Of a stretch of 64,000 bases of DNA, positions 34,901 through 46,740 are shown one piece after another. This DNA is from Ehretia macrophylla (Eukaryota; Streptophyta; Magnoliopsida; Boraginales; Ehretiaceae), in contig CM075782.1 in the NCBI GenBank assembly GCA_037974665.1, forward strand, positions 42,832,851 through 42,896,850, written 5' to 3'. A program made the position numbers and the translations under genes. Under the pieces are notes generated by a model. It was given only the letters and a program-made list of their open reading frames with translations, ran no database searches and was not told the DNA's origin. Position 1 is the stretch's first letter. Each line of letters starts with the position of its first letter.

Positions 34901-37900
34901 CCAAGCACATCTACTATAAAAAATACCCGAAGAATCACAAAATAATTTATCAATGTTGATACAAATAACAAACTTTTAACTCAAAGTAATTGATAAGAAC
35001 ATAACACATCAATTATTAGTGTCTTACTAAATAAGTGATCAAATTATTACGATTCACGAGTCGATATAATTTATAATTCAAAAAACTAAAATTTCAATTC
35101 ATGATTTGACAACTATGTATTTAAAATTTTAACATAATTCGTTAGGATATGGAATTGGTTTACGCAATAGTCTTGACTTAGATAATATTCAAGTTGGTTT
35201 TTTCATTAGACTATGTTGCATTTTTTCTTATTAGAATATGTTCCTAATTACTGCATTTCTTTAACTGGGCTACCTCCACATTGTTTGTAGTCAGAGTTCG
35301 GATTCCAAGGGTGAAGTAGAAGTGGGGGTGGGGGTAAAAGAAAGATAGAGGGTTATCATGCCTATAAATAGGCACTCTTATATTGTATTTCTTGACACCA
35401 AAATTTTAACATGCGTTATTATCTCTCTCTCTTTTCTGGAGTCATGGTTTTGTGGTGGCTCCTAATGTTTCTTAACATACATATATTTCCTCTACATTAA
35501 CATACCTTGTGGAAATCGAAGTTGTCATCAAACGGAACAGCAACACCTAATCTGGTCTTGTTCCTGAGCCAGGTGATGGTGTTTCGACAGACTGGTAATA
35601 AAATCAGTGCCATGTTTAACTTGAGTGTCTCAGCTGCACCCTTGGCCATGCAGACACAGTGGCCCATCACCTCATATGCGGCTTTATTTTTGTACTGCAC
35701 ATACTTGTATGCAAATAGACCAGCCATGACCCCAATCCATAGTGCCATCACCCATATTCTCTGCCAGTTATCTAATAACAAGTACTTAAAATCTTGATAC
35801 CATCTCCTTGGCCGAGGGTTTGGCTCCTGGATGGGCATTAGCTTCTGGCTCAGCATTGGCCTTAAATTCTTGCTTTCACCTACTCCAACTGATTGGTTTG
35901 AAGCTTGCAGCAAAAACATCTCCAAGTTTTCGATCTGTTGTTTACCAATAATTAATCATCAAATTATTAAGAGTGTATAATATGTTTACACTTGAATAGT
36001 ATTATATAGGGTTAAAGCCAAAATACACTTGGATAATTTTAAAAGTTCATGGTGTATCTCCAATTAAATTTAGTATATGTTGTTACATTACCATAATGTG
36101 TCCGAGGTTGTCGGGGTCTAACTCCTCCATAATAAAAGCAGCATATTCATCGGCTTGTTCCTGGATATTTGACAGCTTGTTGGCAGAAGCACTGAGGCTG
36201 ATAATCTGCAAAAGATTTTATTATATGGTGAAAAGTATTTACTTAATTATCTGAAAGACTAGCTCATAATGTTTAATAGTTGACTAGAATTTGTTTAATT
36301 AATTGAAAAAATAAATGTTAATATGTTTAATTCAACAAGAGCAATGATCAAAATTTATATATAGAAAAAGTTGCTCATACCTCTCTGACTTCTTCTACCG
36401 TGATTCTGCCATCTTCATTTTTATCAACCCTGCGTCGAGTAAGTCATTATTTTACTACTAAATGCCAAAAACCCCATGAGTTTATCCATAAATCCCAAAC
36501 TTCCCCATGAGATTTTTGATTTACCCAAATTCCTCCATGACACCTGTTTTTGCCAAACAATCTTTAAGGTTAAATGGATATTTTAGTCTTTTTATACAAA
36601 CAATTATCTCTCCCACACGAAAAACTCTTTGGTCAGTTTGACTGACCGAAACACTTGCGTTTCGGTCTGTCAGACTGACCGAAGAGTTTCCCCACACGAA
36701 AAAACACACACATAAAAATACACGCACAACACACACACTCACCTACAAAAACACACACATACTCACCTACAAAAACATACACTCACGCACACACATACAC
36801 AGAGATACACACCCACGCACACATGGAAAGACCGCATGTTATATCATTTCTTATTTGATCCTTGTAAGCAACCTTATTTTCACTCTTTAATGGTTTTATT
36901 GCTTGTACCCTGCCAAAAGATCTTTAGTCTGTGTATGTCACTAGAAGAGTAATTTATTTATTCAGCTCCCTCTTTGGACAATCTATGATGCGAGCAGGAA
37001 CTTCTGCTTGCGGAAGTGTAACTCTAGCTTTTGACTCTGTTAACCTAAATGTTTCTTCTTAATGAAAATTTACAAAAATGCGTAGTTAAGGTTAACAATT
37101 TTCAAATAAGTCATGGAAGGTTAGATATAATAGGTCCAATAATAAAATGATTTTTGTTAGAGAGGCCTTGAGATGGGGCCTAATAGTTTGAAGATTCAAG
37201 AATTGCTCTGACACTATGAATGAAATTCATGTTTGTTTCTTTGAAATGTGTATCTTCATTTGGCCATAAGCATTGATATGATAATATGTTATTATATGTA
37301 ATAGAGATAGTTTTAAGATTTTGGCTGTGCGTAGAGAAGACCACTATGTTGGGTGGTGGCTCAGCGGAATGATCGAGAACAAGTAGTATCACGCAACTAA
37401 AATAAGATTGAGAATAGTGGATAATGGAGACACTAAATTTACGTAAAACCCCCAAACAAATTGAGAGAAAAACTACGAGCAAAAATAGGAGAATTTCACT
37501 ATGATTTAGAGTATTTACAACACCTTCTCTCTAATATAAGGAGAGAACCCTCACTCTCTCTCTTGTTATAGAAGAAACTAGCTCACCTTCTCTCTAATAC
37601 AAAGAAAAAACTATTACACTCACTCTTATATTAGGAGAAACTCATTCTCACTTATAAAATAAGGACAACAAGGAAAGAGGAGAAATTGTCGGGAAAAACC
37701 TATCATTATTCTCTCTGAGCCTCATGAGGAACTTATATTTTTTCCTCTAAGATTACAACACTCCTCTCTTTTTACATCTCAGGAGAAACTTATATTTCCC
37801 TCTCTGAGATGTGAGACTCTCATCTCTGATATCAGAGGAGATTTCCCCTTAATCGATCTTGGTGCAAAAGCTGGGAATGAGCCCTCAATTTATAGGCTCA

Positions 37901-40900
37901 TTCCTCTCCAAAATTCAAAGCTCCATGTGAAAAAGTCTCAAATGCGCAACAATTCTTCTCGTGCAGTGTGCAACTGACTTTTCTTCTCCAGCAATGCAAT
38001 AAATTGTAAGCGCCAAATTATTTCTACTGTTGTTGCATGTGCCTATCAACATCACAGTCTTCTTTCTCATTTTTCTTCCTTGTCTTTGTTTCGTTTCTAT
38101 CATTTTCTTTCTTGTGCTTGTCTCTTTCTTTCTTTTTCTTTTTCTTTTGTTTCTTTTGACTTTACCACAAGTGAGTTTACAACTCACATTCTCTCACTTA
38201 AACTTACTTTTGGTGATCTTCCACATCTTTCCAGCCTTGCCAATCCGATGTTGCTTACATCCTTGTTAGGCTACAATAGAATCTATATAACCATGTAATG
38301 CAACATCTAAGGTACCTTTATCTCATGATCCTTCCTTTATATCAAGTTCCTCTTAACAACAATTCCATGTTCTCCACTAGACCTTTCCATGTACCAACGA
38401 ACCGTTTTGACTGCAACTTCTAGTCTCATACATACCATAGTGAACATATGAGCTCCCACTGCCGATGCACACCATACTCGAGACTTTATCATCCACACCG
38501 CTTCTTTGCTAGAACACATACATGAGGATACATGTCAGGATGTGGGGTCAGGATTTCCTTAGTATCTTTGCATGTTAAGGTGCTGCAAGATTCCGTGGAA
38601 GTAACTCTTCTATAAATCTACTATTTCCTAACTTTTCTGTCTCAGTAATTTGCATCCCCGAAATCTTGTTTGCTGGTCCTCCATCCTTCATCTCAAACTT
38701 TCTAGCCAACTGTGCCTTCGATTATTGGACTTGATCTTTGCCCGGGACTGCTACCAGCATATCTTCCCCATACAACAGTACCATAACTATCTCCAAACCT
38801 ATCGTAATACCTATAACTGTTTACACTGCCCATTGTACCCGAGGCAAATTAATGAAGGAATCAAATCTCTTGTACTAACACCTTTGGTACCAACTTTAGA
38901 TAGTGCAGAGATTTGGTAAACTAGCAAACCAAGTTTCCCTTTCAACACATCCTTCTGGTTGGAGCATACAAACTTTTTCTTCAACCTCATCAAAAAGAAA
39001 AGTCATATCTAACTGTTCTAGATATAAACCCAGCACACATAACCAAGACTACTCAACAGGAGAATATGACTTCATTAGAGTTATACCTTCTTTCTAAGAA
39101 TATTCTGTCACCACCAGTCTTGCACATTTCTTCTACCTAGCCATTGCCATCTAATCTTGTAGATCGATTTGTTACCAACAACTTTTCTTTTGTGTGGTAG
39201 TGGAACATGTCTCTTTATTCAATTTCTAAGAAGAGCTTCAATTTTTTTCCTGTATTATTGTCATCTGCAGAACACCAAAGCTACTTACTCCTTATGGAAA
39301 GTTAACAATTTTCCGTCCTCCGTTAGAAAATAATATGCAATATCGCTCGCCATAACAACACTAGGCTTCTATAATCTCGACTTCATCTGACTCTTGTTTC
39401 ATGTGCTCCGGTGCAGTTTCAGAAGAAACATCTCATTGTTTTAATATGCAGTAGTCTCCTTCGAAGTGTTATCACTTTCACTTTGCAGACTATCCCCTGC
39501 AAATATCACATCTATGTTGACGATAACCTTGTGAACAATGGGAACCCACAGGTGATATCCCAAAACATCATCAACATATTCCAAGAATCTACATTTTTTG
39601 GATTTTAGTTTTACCCGCACTTTGTAGTCTTCTACTGGAAACACGTCTTTCTCGATCTTGATTAGGTACACCCACAGTCTTTTGGAGTAACAATCAACAA
39701 ATGATGTAGAATATTTTCCCACTCCTATGGATAAAACTTGTGATTCCCATTCATCAAGTCTAGATTTCTTCAGGCAGTAGATCTACCATTCCAATCTATG
39801 TTGGTGCTCATATTATTGACTTGAGCCCAAGTAAGAGATTACGTTCTAAGAGAATCTCCAAACCTCGTTCTGATATGTGGCCTATATGCCACATTACCGT
39901 TGATCCTTCTTGATTGCCTGATGCAACCGATGCATCTACTTCCTCTAACATATATATCCCTAAAACATGTATAGATTCATCGTAATCTTCTCTGCCCTTT
40001 CTACTACAAGCATGACTATGAACTTCACGATCCCATTCTCAATATGGATCTCTTTAACCAAGGCCATCTTATTGTCCAAGAGACAATAACTTCTTCTCCA
40101 AACCCTTCACCCGACATCCTCCTTGAATGGTGCAAGTTATACCATGGTACATTTTCATCTTGATGGTACCAATACTAGCATGACTATTATACAAGTCCTC
40201 CACAAACAGTTTCATATGTTCACAAATGTTCTTGACAAGAGGCCATGTGCCACATCACTCCCGATATATAATCTATTCATCAGTGAGTTTCTTTCTACCT
40301 TTAGACAACACAATTGTTGTTTCGCTATGTATATACCTCCCGCATCAGATGTATCCCCAACACACCTCTGAGAGTTTGTTACCTCGGGAGTTGACCTGTT
40401 GTGCCAGCTGTAACGCCCCGAACCTAACTCCCACACCTACAGGATACCCCCTGGTACTTGGGCCCAAGTGAGCACCGAGGCCGTGCCAAGCAGACCGAGA
40501 AACGTACTATGCAAGTATTGTCCGCTTCAGAGCCCATACTGCTCAAGATTTTTGTCGCCTCCCAGCCACTGCCAGGAAAACGCACTTGCACGAATATACG
40601 AGACATCTCTATATATTCAATAGCCCAAAAACCTCTGCGTTCGATGTGGGATATTACACCCGCCCCTCCTTGGGGACCCAGCATCCTCGCTGGCCAACGA
40701 ACGTGTTGGCTCTGATACCACTTTGTAACCCCCTGAACCCAACTCCCACGCCTACAAGATACCCCTTGGGACTTGGGCCCAAGTGAGCACCGAGGCCATG
40801 GCGAGCAGGCCCAGAAACACACTATGCACGTATTGTCCGCTTCGGAGCCCATACTGCTCAAGATTTTTGTCGCCTCCCAGCCACTGCCAAGAAAACGCGC

Positions 40901-43900
40901 ATGCTCGAATATACAAGACATCTCTATATATTCAATAGCTCAAAAACCTCTGCGTCCGATGTGGGATATTACACAAACAATCTTTCTTGATGTGCCCTTG
41001 TCTGCCACATTGCAGCATTTAAGACCTCTATTCTTTTGACTTTGATCTACTACGACAATAACTTCCACTCGAGCCACATACAGTTGATCTACCTCTCACC
41101 ATGGACTACGCCTCTGCTTATTCTAAACTTTCCAATATGTCCTCCCTGTTGTTGCGCCAAGAGACATCTTTTAGAGCAACAGCTGCAAAGTCATTAAAGA
41201 CTAGATAGCCTTAAAGACCATTACTCGAACAACTAATAATGAGTTGACCATATGAATTTGATAGTCTTTAAAGTCTAAAGCACAGTATGTTCAAGGTTAG
41301 CTATTTTGCAATCCAACACAATGAGTTGCTAAAATAGTATATGTCACACTGATGTGGAACTACTCATTCAAAGAGAAGAAGATCTTTCCGTGAAGTGGTT
41401 TGATTTTAGTCAGCATATCCCAAATTTCTTTGCTGACTCTAGCTTGACACCCTGCCAATGCTAAATTCCTATTGCAATAGCATTGTCATCCATCTATCTC
41501 CTTTTGTTGTCGGTCATCCTCTCTATCGGTACCGCCAAGCAATTGTCCTTTTCCCAAGATTGCTCGCCATCCTCAATTTTTGTCGGAGAAATTACTGTCG
41601 TTGAACATCTCATTTCTTATTTTGCCACCACGATGTTCACAACGATCTGCTTCTCAACTTGAACCGGCTCCCACTATTTTACTATGAATAGTACTATTTA
41701 TGTGAATAGTACCGTATACATGAATAGTACAAAATCGTATATGGATAGTGTCATAACCATGTACGTGAATAGTACCCTAACCGTATATATGAATAGTACT
41801 ATATTGTATGTATGAATAGTAACCATGAACAGTATCCTCCGTAAGTATTCCAGTGACTCTGTAACCAGTGGCTTTAATACTACTGATGGGTGATAGCGTA
41901 GCGGAATGATCGGGGTCAAGCAGTATCACGCAGTTAAAATAAGATTAAGAATAGTGGATAATTGAGATACCAGATTTGTGTGGAAAACCCCCAAACAAAT
42001 TGAGAAAAAAATCATGGGCAAGAATATGATAATTTCACAATGACGTAGAGTATTTACAACACATTTTCTCTAATATAAGAAGAGAACCCTCACTCTCTCT
42101 CTTGTTATAAGAGAAACTAGCTTACCTTCTCTCTAATATAAGAAAAGAACTATTGCACTCTGTCTTATAATAGAAGAAACTCACTCTCATTCATAAAATA
42201 AGAACAACAAGGAAAGAGGAAAAACTCTCAAGAATAATCTATTATTATTCTCTTTAAACCTCAAGAGGAACCTATATTTTTCCCTCTAAGATTACAACAC
42301 TCATCTCTCTCTCTCTACATCTCAGGAGGAACATATATTTTTCTCTCAGAGATGTGAGACTCTCATCTCTGATCAGGGGAGATTTTCCCTAATTGAGCTT
42401 GGTTTAGAAGCTGGAAATGAGCCATATATTTATAGGCCCATTCATAGTTGTCGAATCGTGAATCGTATCGTGAATCGAAATGTCATTTTTTTGAATCGTG
42501 AATCGAATCGAATCGTGAATCGTACCGATTCGGTCACAAATTTGAAACTAGTTGATATTTGACATATTATGTTTCTATTAACAGTTTTTAGTTGAGATTC
42601 TTTATTTGAATTAATATTAATATATGTTTTTGTTACTTTTCTAGATTGTTCACTACTTCACTTGTTCCTAGTAGCCCAAACAATTTCTGCATCACAATAT
42701 CACACTATTTTTTTTGGTCGGAACAATATCACATTTCACAAGTGTTCAAACTAGTGCTCAAAAGTTGTTGTAAACACAAGTGGTCCAATCAATTACGAGT
42801 TTTGTGTCCCATTTTTTTACTAAAGTGGGCTTATTTTGTTAGCTACTTTAAAATATTTTGGGCTTTAAAAAAAAAAAAAATTGACCCGAATCGTGAACGA
42901 TTCAGTGAATCGTACGATTCACTAACGATTCACACGATTCGGTACCGATTCACTTGCGATTCACGTCGATTCATGATTCTCCTATCCGATTCGTATCATT
43001 TTTTTAGTGAATCGTATCGAATCGTACAATTTTGATTACACTGGCCCATTCCTTTCCAAAATTCAAAGTTCCACATGAAAAAGTCTAAGCTACACAGAAA
43101 TTCTTCTCGTTAGTGTGAAGCTGACTTTTCTGCTCGAGCAATGCAATAAATTGTAAGTGCCGAATTATTTCTGCTGTTGTTGCATGTACCTATCAATATC
43201 ACAGTCTTTTTTCTCATTTTTCTTCCTTGCCTTTGTTTCGTTTCTATCATTTCATTTCTTGTGCTTGTCTCTTTCTTTCTTTTTCTTTTGTTTCTTTTGA
43301 CTTTACCACAAGTGAGTTTACAACTCACACACTAGCTGGAAGCAGAATTCCTAAAGCTTATGAAATTTTCTCTAGCAAATGTTGTTGGATTCTCTATTTG
43401 TAATGATCAAAGATTTTGGTTGTGCGTGTGTGTGTCTGTTGTGCATGTATTTTTGTGTGTGTTTGTGGGTGTATAAGTGTGGGAGAGATAATTGTTAGAA
43501 TGAAAAGACCAACATACCCTTTTAACCTTAAGGATTGTTAGGCAAAGACAAGTGTCACGGGGAATTAGGGTAAATCAAAAAGTTCATGGGGGACTTTGGG
43601 ATTTATGGATAAACTCATGGGGGGGTTTTTTGCATTTATTTTCAGAATGAAGCTTGATTATGTTAGCTATGGAAGAAGAAATGGGGTATTAAGAAAATGT
43701 GTTTAAGGGTTTGTTTGCCTTACTTTTAGACCCTTAAAACACTTTCTGTAAATTCAAAAACTGAAACTAACTTATTTTGTCTATTTCTTAAAGAGTCTTA
43801 ATTTAGATAAAACCGATGCTTAGAAAACCTAAACAATAACAAACTCCAAATTGAAATTTTTAGAAAAAGGCGTTCACAAAGTTATTTTTACATTATGCAA

Positions 43901-45699
43901 AAAAACTGTTTTTTTTTTCCTCAAAAAGACCCTTCCATATTTTTTTAAATAACATACTACAAATTCTTTATTTTTCTCATTTTTTTGTTATATTCAATTT
44001 TGTTGTGAAAGTGAACAATGCTTATGACATGACAACTAACAAGGTTAAACAGTATATTCAACAATATTTCTAATCAAAAGTATACTGCTCTAAACTCTAC
44101 AATTCAATAACCAAAATCTAAAGCAGCTCATAAAGTTTTAACATTACCAATTTTACGCAACACGCGTGACAAAGTTAAGAATTTTTAGCTATCATATATT
44201 TGACCTTTTGCAATTACTAATTTGTCCATAGCCGTCACGTGCATTGCTTTTCCTCATATACATATATTATTTTGGACTACCACCCTATGTAAAAATTTAA
44301 ATTGTTGTAGAAGGGTTTAATTTGTTGTATTTATTTTTGTGTACAACAGAACAATTTGAGACACAATCATAAAGTCATGAAGAAAATTATCAAATTCGAA
44401 TTGGAGTCTAGCTAGAGAATTTATCTTACATGTCAAAGAAAGTTTGAAGCCGAGAATCGAAATTCTGATCCGAGATCTGATCCCAAAACTGTTTAAGCTG
44501 TGCCTTATTGATTAAACCACCAGTAATATTTCTCCTCCGAGCAAGTGCATCAAAAAGTTCCCCAGCAAAGTCTTTAGATTCCTCATTCATTTTCACCCCC
44601 CTAGGGTTAGACTTCTCAGTCATACCTAACATAATATAATAAGATTATAAACTAAACAATAATCATAGAAGACTACAAACAGGAAACATTAGGCATCATG
44701 TAACAGCTGTTAAGAGGGACCATCACTATAATTTATTCAGGTCTTTTACAATTACAGCACTCTATTCGAAAAAAAACAATTAAAAAAATTGTAGTAATAA
44801 GTGTCTTCCAAAGGTTTTTTATTCTTTGTTATAAACTAAAACTTTTTTCACTTTTTCTTTTCAGTAAATTGATCATGAGAAAATTTATTTTCAACGGTTA
44901 TAAAATTATAGTTTAATTTTAATAGTTTCAAAATTATTATTTATTATTTACAAAATAATTTTGCAGCAGAGATTTCACTATGGGATCATTTATAATGGTT
45001 GAAAAGCCTTGTACATGGTAATTCGCAACAATTTTGTGGCCTTTTTATAATAATTTTAAGTGTTGCAATTAGAGGCGAATCCAAAAAATTTTATTAGTGG
45101 GGGATAAAATATATAATTTTTAACTATATAAATATATATTATTTTTTAGTGGAGACTAATTAGTCATTTTAACTAAAAATACATAAATATTTTTAAAAAA
45201 TACATACATTTTTTGAAAGACTCTCCCAAGCTTACATCCGCACCTAGTTGCAGATAAAAAATGTGGTACATAGTGCATTCTCATTACCTATGCATTCACC
45301 AAAGCGTGAACGAGGAAGCAACCCATTGGTAGCAAGTTCATCATCAAAGCGCTTTTCCACGGCATCCCATCCGGCACTACCATCAGATTTGCCAATGAAC
45401 TTGAGCCCCTTGAGAGCCTGAGCTGCAAGCGACTTAGTCCTACCAAACTTACTCGGATAAAGGGGTTTTGATAGTGAGGTCAAAAGCCCAATTCTCGAAG
45501 TTGCAATATTCCTTACAGGTGATGATCCCAAGGTTGATTTTTTCTCCAACCCTCTGACTGATAATGTCAACTCTCGATTCTTGATATTCGTAGCACGCAC
45601 AACGGCGTCGTCCAACACATCGATATTGGCGCTAAATGCTATGCTATCACTTCCAACTGCCTCTGTATCATATTGATGATACATTTCAGCGTTCTGCAT
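28944..45699 (-). CDS. RBOH: Respiratory burst oxidase homolog (plant NADPH oxidase)
   Basis: Plasma-membrane NADPH oxidase that passes electrons from NADPH through FAD and two hemes to outside oxygen, making superoxide for defence, growth and stress signalling. Exons, minus strand: 45699-45288, 44625-44430, 36429-36381, 36205-36092, 35934-35506, 34302-33895, 33061-32966, 32789-32674, 30983-30881, 30682-30609, 29999-29497, 29047-28944. All introns are GT/AG and the frame stays open for 867 codons, a normal RBOH length. Seen in order: calcium-binding EF-hand [12 protein letters not shown] (about residues 204-216), a second EF-like [10 protein letters not shown], the ferric-reductase membrane domain with heme-type histidines (GVGIHAISH about 409-417; FWYSHH), FAD motif HPFSITS (about 608), NADPH motif GLGIGATP (693-700) and the family C-terminus FDFHKENF. 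The first ATG (45699) has A at -3. Closest by memory to the RBOHA/C/D group. Intron 2 is swollen to 7.95 kb by nested transposons. Confidence 0.95.
31398..31849. mobile_element. Mutator-like MITE, 452 bp, exact 9-bp target duplication, in RBOH intron 8
   Basis: Inverted ends of more than 100 bases (GTGAAGTGCA, then AAGTGTACAACACCCCC and CTCCCTGAATTAGTCC). Flanked by TAAAATGAT at 31389-31397 and 31850-31858. No coding frame. Confidence 0.9.
32125..32607 (+). mobile_element. TRIM retrotransposon with 120-bp terminal repeats, in RBOH intron 8
   Basis: Terminal repeats 32125-32244 and 32488-32607 start TGTTAGAATATG and end CTTAACA. A degenerate tRNA-Met primer site (TGATATTAGAGTT) follows the first. 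The interior holds repeated CACGTGTGA-like words. It is the same family as the minus-strand copy at 49412-49872. The flanking 5-mers agree at only 3 of 5 positions, so it is old. It carries no genes. Confidence 0.85.
33226..33655. repeat. Three tandem copies of a 133-145 bp AT-rich unit in RBOH intron 6
   Basis: Each unit starts GGGCTAAAATTCATAA and ends near TTTTTATG(G/A)G(T/C)CAGTGGG. The array is bracketed by GGGGCGGAGCC on the left and GTGCCTCCGCC on the right, which are inverted and look like the ends of a MITE that has expanded internally. Single-unit relatives lie near 45071-45248, 46950-47150 and 63535-63755. Confidence 0.85.
34426..35117. mobile_element. hAT-like MITE, old copy, in RBOH intron 5
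   Basis: The ends CATAGTTATCGAT and its inverted partner (CAACTATG), with TACGATTCATG inside, tie it to the 42443 and 52357 copies. The flanks TATTTAGG (34418-34425) and TATTTAAA (35118-35125) look like a decayed 8-bp duplication. Confidence 0.65.
36700..36830. repeat. CA-rich simple sequence
   Basis: Imperfect CACACA and ACTCACCTACAAAAACA repeats in the left arm of the split inverted-repeat element. Confidence 0.85.
40409..40973 (-). mobile_element. TRIM retrotransposon inside the Copia element
   Basis: Terminal repeats 40409-40658 and 40724-40973 enclose a 65-base interior with the complement of TGGTATCAGAGC and of a G-rich tract. Same family as 23854-24402, opposite strand. The flanking 5-mers (CCAGC, CAAAC) match only in part. 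GC-rich, so long frames here are not genes. Confidence 0.92.
41650..41860. repeat. Repeated GTGAATAGTAC-type words in the Copia leader
   Basis: Seven or eight copies of (T/G)GAATAGTA(C) at spacings of about 20-30 bases, next to the Copia LTR at 41883. On the element's own strand this is just downstream of its 5' LTR. Confidence 0.8.
42443..43042. mobile_element. hAT-like MITE with GAATCG-rich ends, 8-bp target duplication
   Basis: A 600-bp element from CATAGTTGTCGAATCG to TTTGATTACACT, flanked by exact GGCCCATT copies (42435-42442, 43043-43050). The ends are packed with GAATCGTG/CGATTCAC words on both strands, able to pair with each other. It is inserted in the right LTR of the Copia, so it is younger. 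A close copy lies at 52357-52946. Confidence 0.9.
43644..44429. other. Remainder of RBOH intron 2, nothing recognised
   Basis: AT-rich DNA between the split inverted-repeat element and exon 2. No coding frame or paired repeat found. Confidence 0.5.
45071..45248. mobile_element. Small MITE-like element near RBOH exon 1, in intron 1
   Basis: It runs from AGGCGAATCC to CATCCGCACCT and holds one unit of the AT-rich sequence tandemly repeated at 33226-33655 (GTGGAGACTAATTAGTCATTT). GTTGCA words flank it. It ends about 40 bases from the exon 1 donor. Confidence 0.6.
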
Positions 45700-46632
45700 T
45701 TTGAACTTGCACAAATTTGTTTGACAAGTAGCAAACAAATAAAGAGAATGTTTATATTTAGGCTGTTTTTCCTAGTAGCATGATGCTTTGATTTCTCCTT
45801 TCTGGATCTTCGAAGTTTAAAAGTAATCTCAACTTTATATGAGAACTGAAATTAAAAGGTGGATATTGGTAGGTGTGAATTGTGCATATACAGTGTAGAC
45901 AACTATAATAGAATATAATATACACCAACTAGAGTAATCTCTGTCACAAAGATGTGCAATATGTTTATATATATAAATAGAATGTACCAAATGGGCTGCG
46001 ACTTGAAATTGACAGTGATTCCAGATATTTAGTACAAGCACATATAATATAATATACACCAAATATATTTTTCATAAAAATTATGATTCCAAAAATGCCC
46101 TGTGATTATGAGAACCAATTTTACAAGGTGAATTCTAAATCCATATAACCTTAATAGCTTACTGACACTGGCCTTTTCACAAGTGCGACAAATTAATATA
46201 GAATGAGGGCAAAACAATTGTTAAGGAAAAAGGGCACCTAAAATAAGACTCGAGAGTAGTTTAATAACAATTCAAGAACTAAAATATGGGTCAAAATTAT
46301 AATCACACGCAAAACAAAATATCTCAAGAATATCAATCTAATAATTTTATAATAATGAGAGGGGTTTGAGTCAAAATAATCCACATTAAATTAATAGAAA
46401 TCAAGATTCTTAAATTAGTATATTTAAGAGAGAAACAGAATAATGACAGTTGTCTCCATGTGATGCACAAATTCACCTAATACAAGTGTGTCGTGTTCTT
46501 AAAGTAATAGGAGAATCGCTACCTAAAGATGTTGAAAACGAGGTAGTTTAATTTGTTTAGCATATTCTTTGTATGATCTTTGATTACAAAGTATATTTAA
46601 TACATCATGTTAAATCATGGTTGAATGAATTC
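45700..46632 (-). promoter_or_regulatory. RBOH upstream region
   Basis: It is matched block by block by 46688-48640, upstream of the RBOH remnant: GGTGGATATTGGTAGGT, TGCATATACAGTGTAGAC, ATGCCCTGTGATTATG and TTGTCTCCATGTGA all recur in order. The distal part (46440-46630) also carries blocks found upstream of the MEB-like genes. The 5' UTR and start site cannot be fixed from sequence alone. Confidence 0.6.
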
Positions 46633-46740
46633 TATCACTTCCAACTGCCTCTGTTGTAGAGGGATGATGATTTTCCGCGTTCTGCATTTTGAACTTGCAC
46701 AAGTTGTTTCACAAGTAACAAACAAACAAATTAAGAGAAT
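46633..46740 (-). pseudogene. Remnant of a second RBOH copy: first 18 codons and 5' leader
   Basis: From an ATG at 46687 the minus strand reads MQNAE, then TEAVGSD, matching the intact RBOH start at 45699. The leader upstream (GTGCAAGTTCAAAATGCAG) is shared too. After about 18 codons the likeness stops at 46633, where the RBOH distal upstream sequence begins. So a tandem RBOH copy has lost all but its beginning. It cannot encode an oxidase. Confidence 0.85.

Larger units (their letters stand above)
37347..43329 (-). mobile_element. Ty1/Copia LTR retrotransposon, about 6.0 kb, broken, in RBOH intron 2
   Basis: LTRs 37347-38188 and 41883-43329 (the latter about 847 bp without an inserted MITE) read TG...CA on the minus strand. 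They are flanked by exact 5-bp CACTA copies (37342-37346, 43330-43334). Minus-strand traces of the integrase region (39441-39722, with [16 protein letters not shown]) and of reverse transcriptase near 38.7-39.0 kb show the Copia family. The coding part is heavily decayed, with many breaks. A TRIM lies at 40409-40973 and a hAT-like MITE at 42443-43042, both later arrivals. Confidence 0.9.
36460..43643. mobile_element. Inverted-repeat DNA element split by a Copia insertion, in RBOH intron 2
   Basis: About 160 bases at 36460-36625 (AAATGCCAAAAACCCC, then GAGTTTATCCATAAATCCC and CAATTATCTCTCCCACAC) recur inverted at 43480-43643. CA-rich and GT-rich simple sequence inside the two arms is also inverted. 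Without the Copia (37347-43329) the element would be about 1.2 kb. I found no coding frame of its own and no convincing target duplication. Mutator-like is a guess from the long arms. Confidence 0.75.

Noticed and set aside
38030-38298. Hydrophobic frames of 72-79 codons
   Set aside because: They lie in the Copia LTR and arise from its C/T-rich strand.
40424-41039. Frames of 85-165 codons on both strands
   Set aside because: They lie in the second TRIM, inside the Copia element.
45700-45738. Longer RBOH N-terminus starting upstream of 45699
   Set aside because: The upstream in-frame start codon would be TTG; the first ATG is at 45699 and has a good context.
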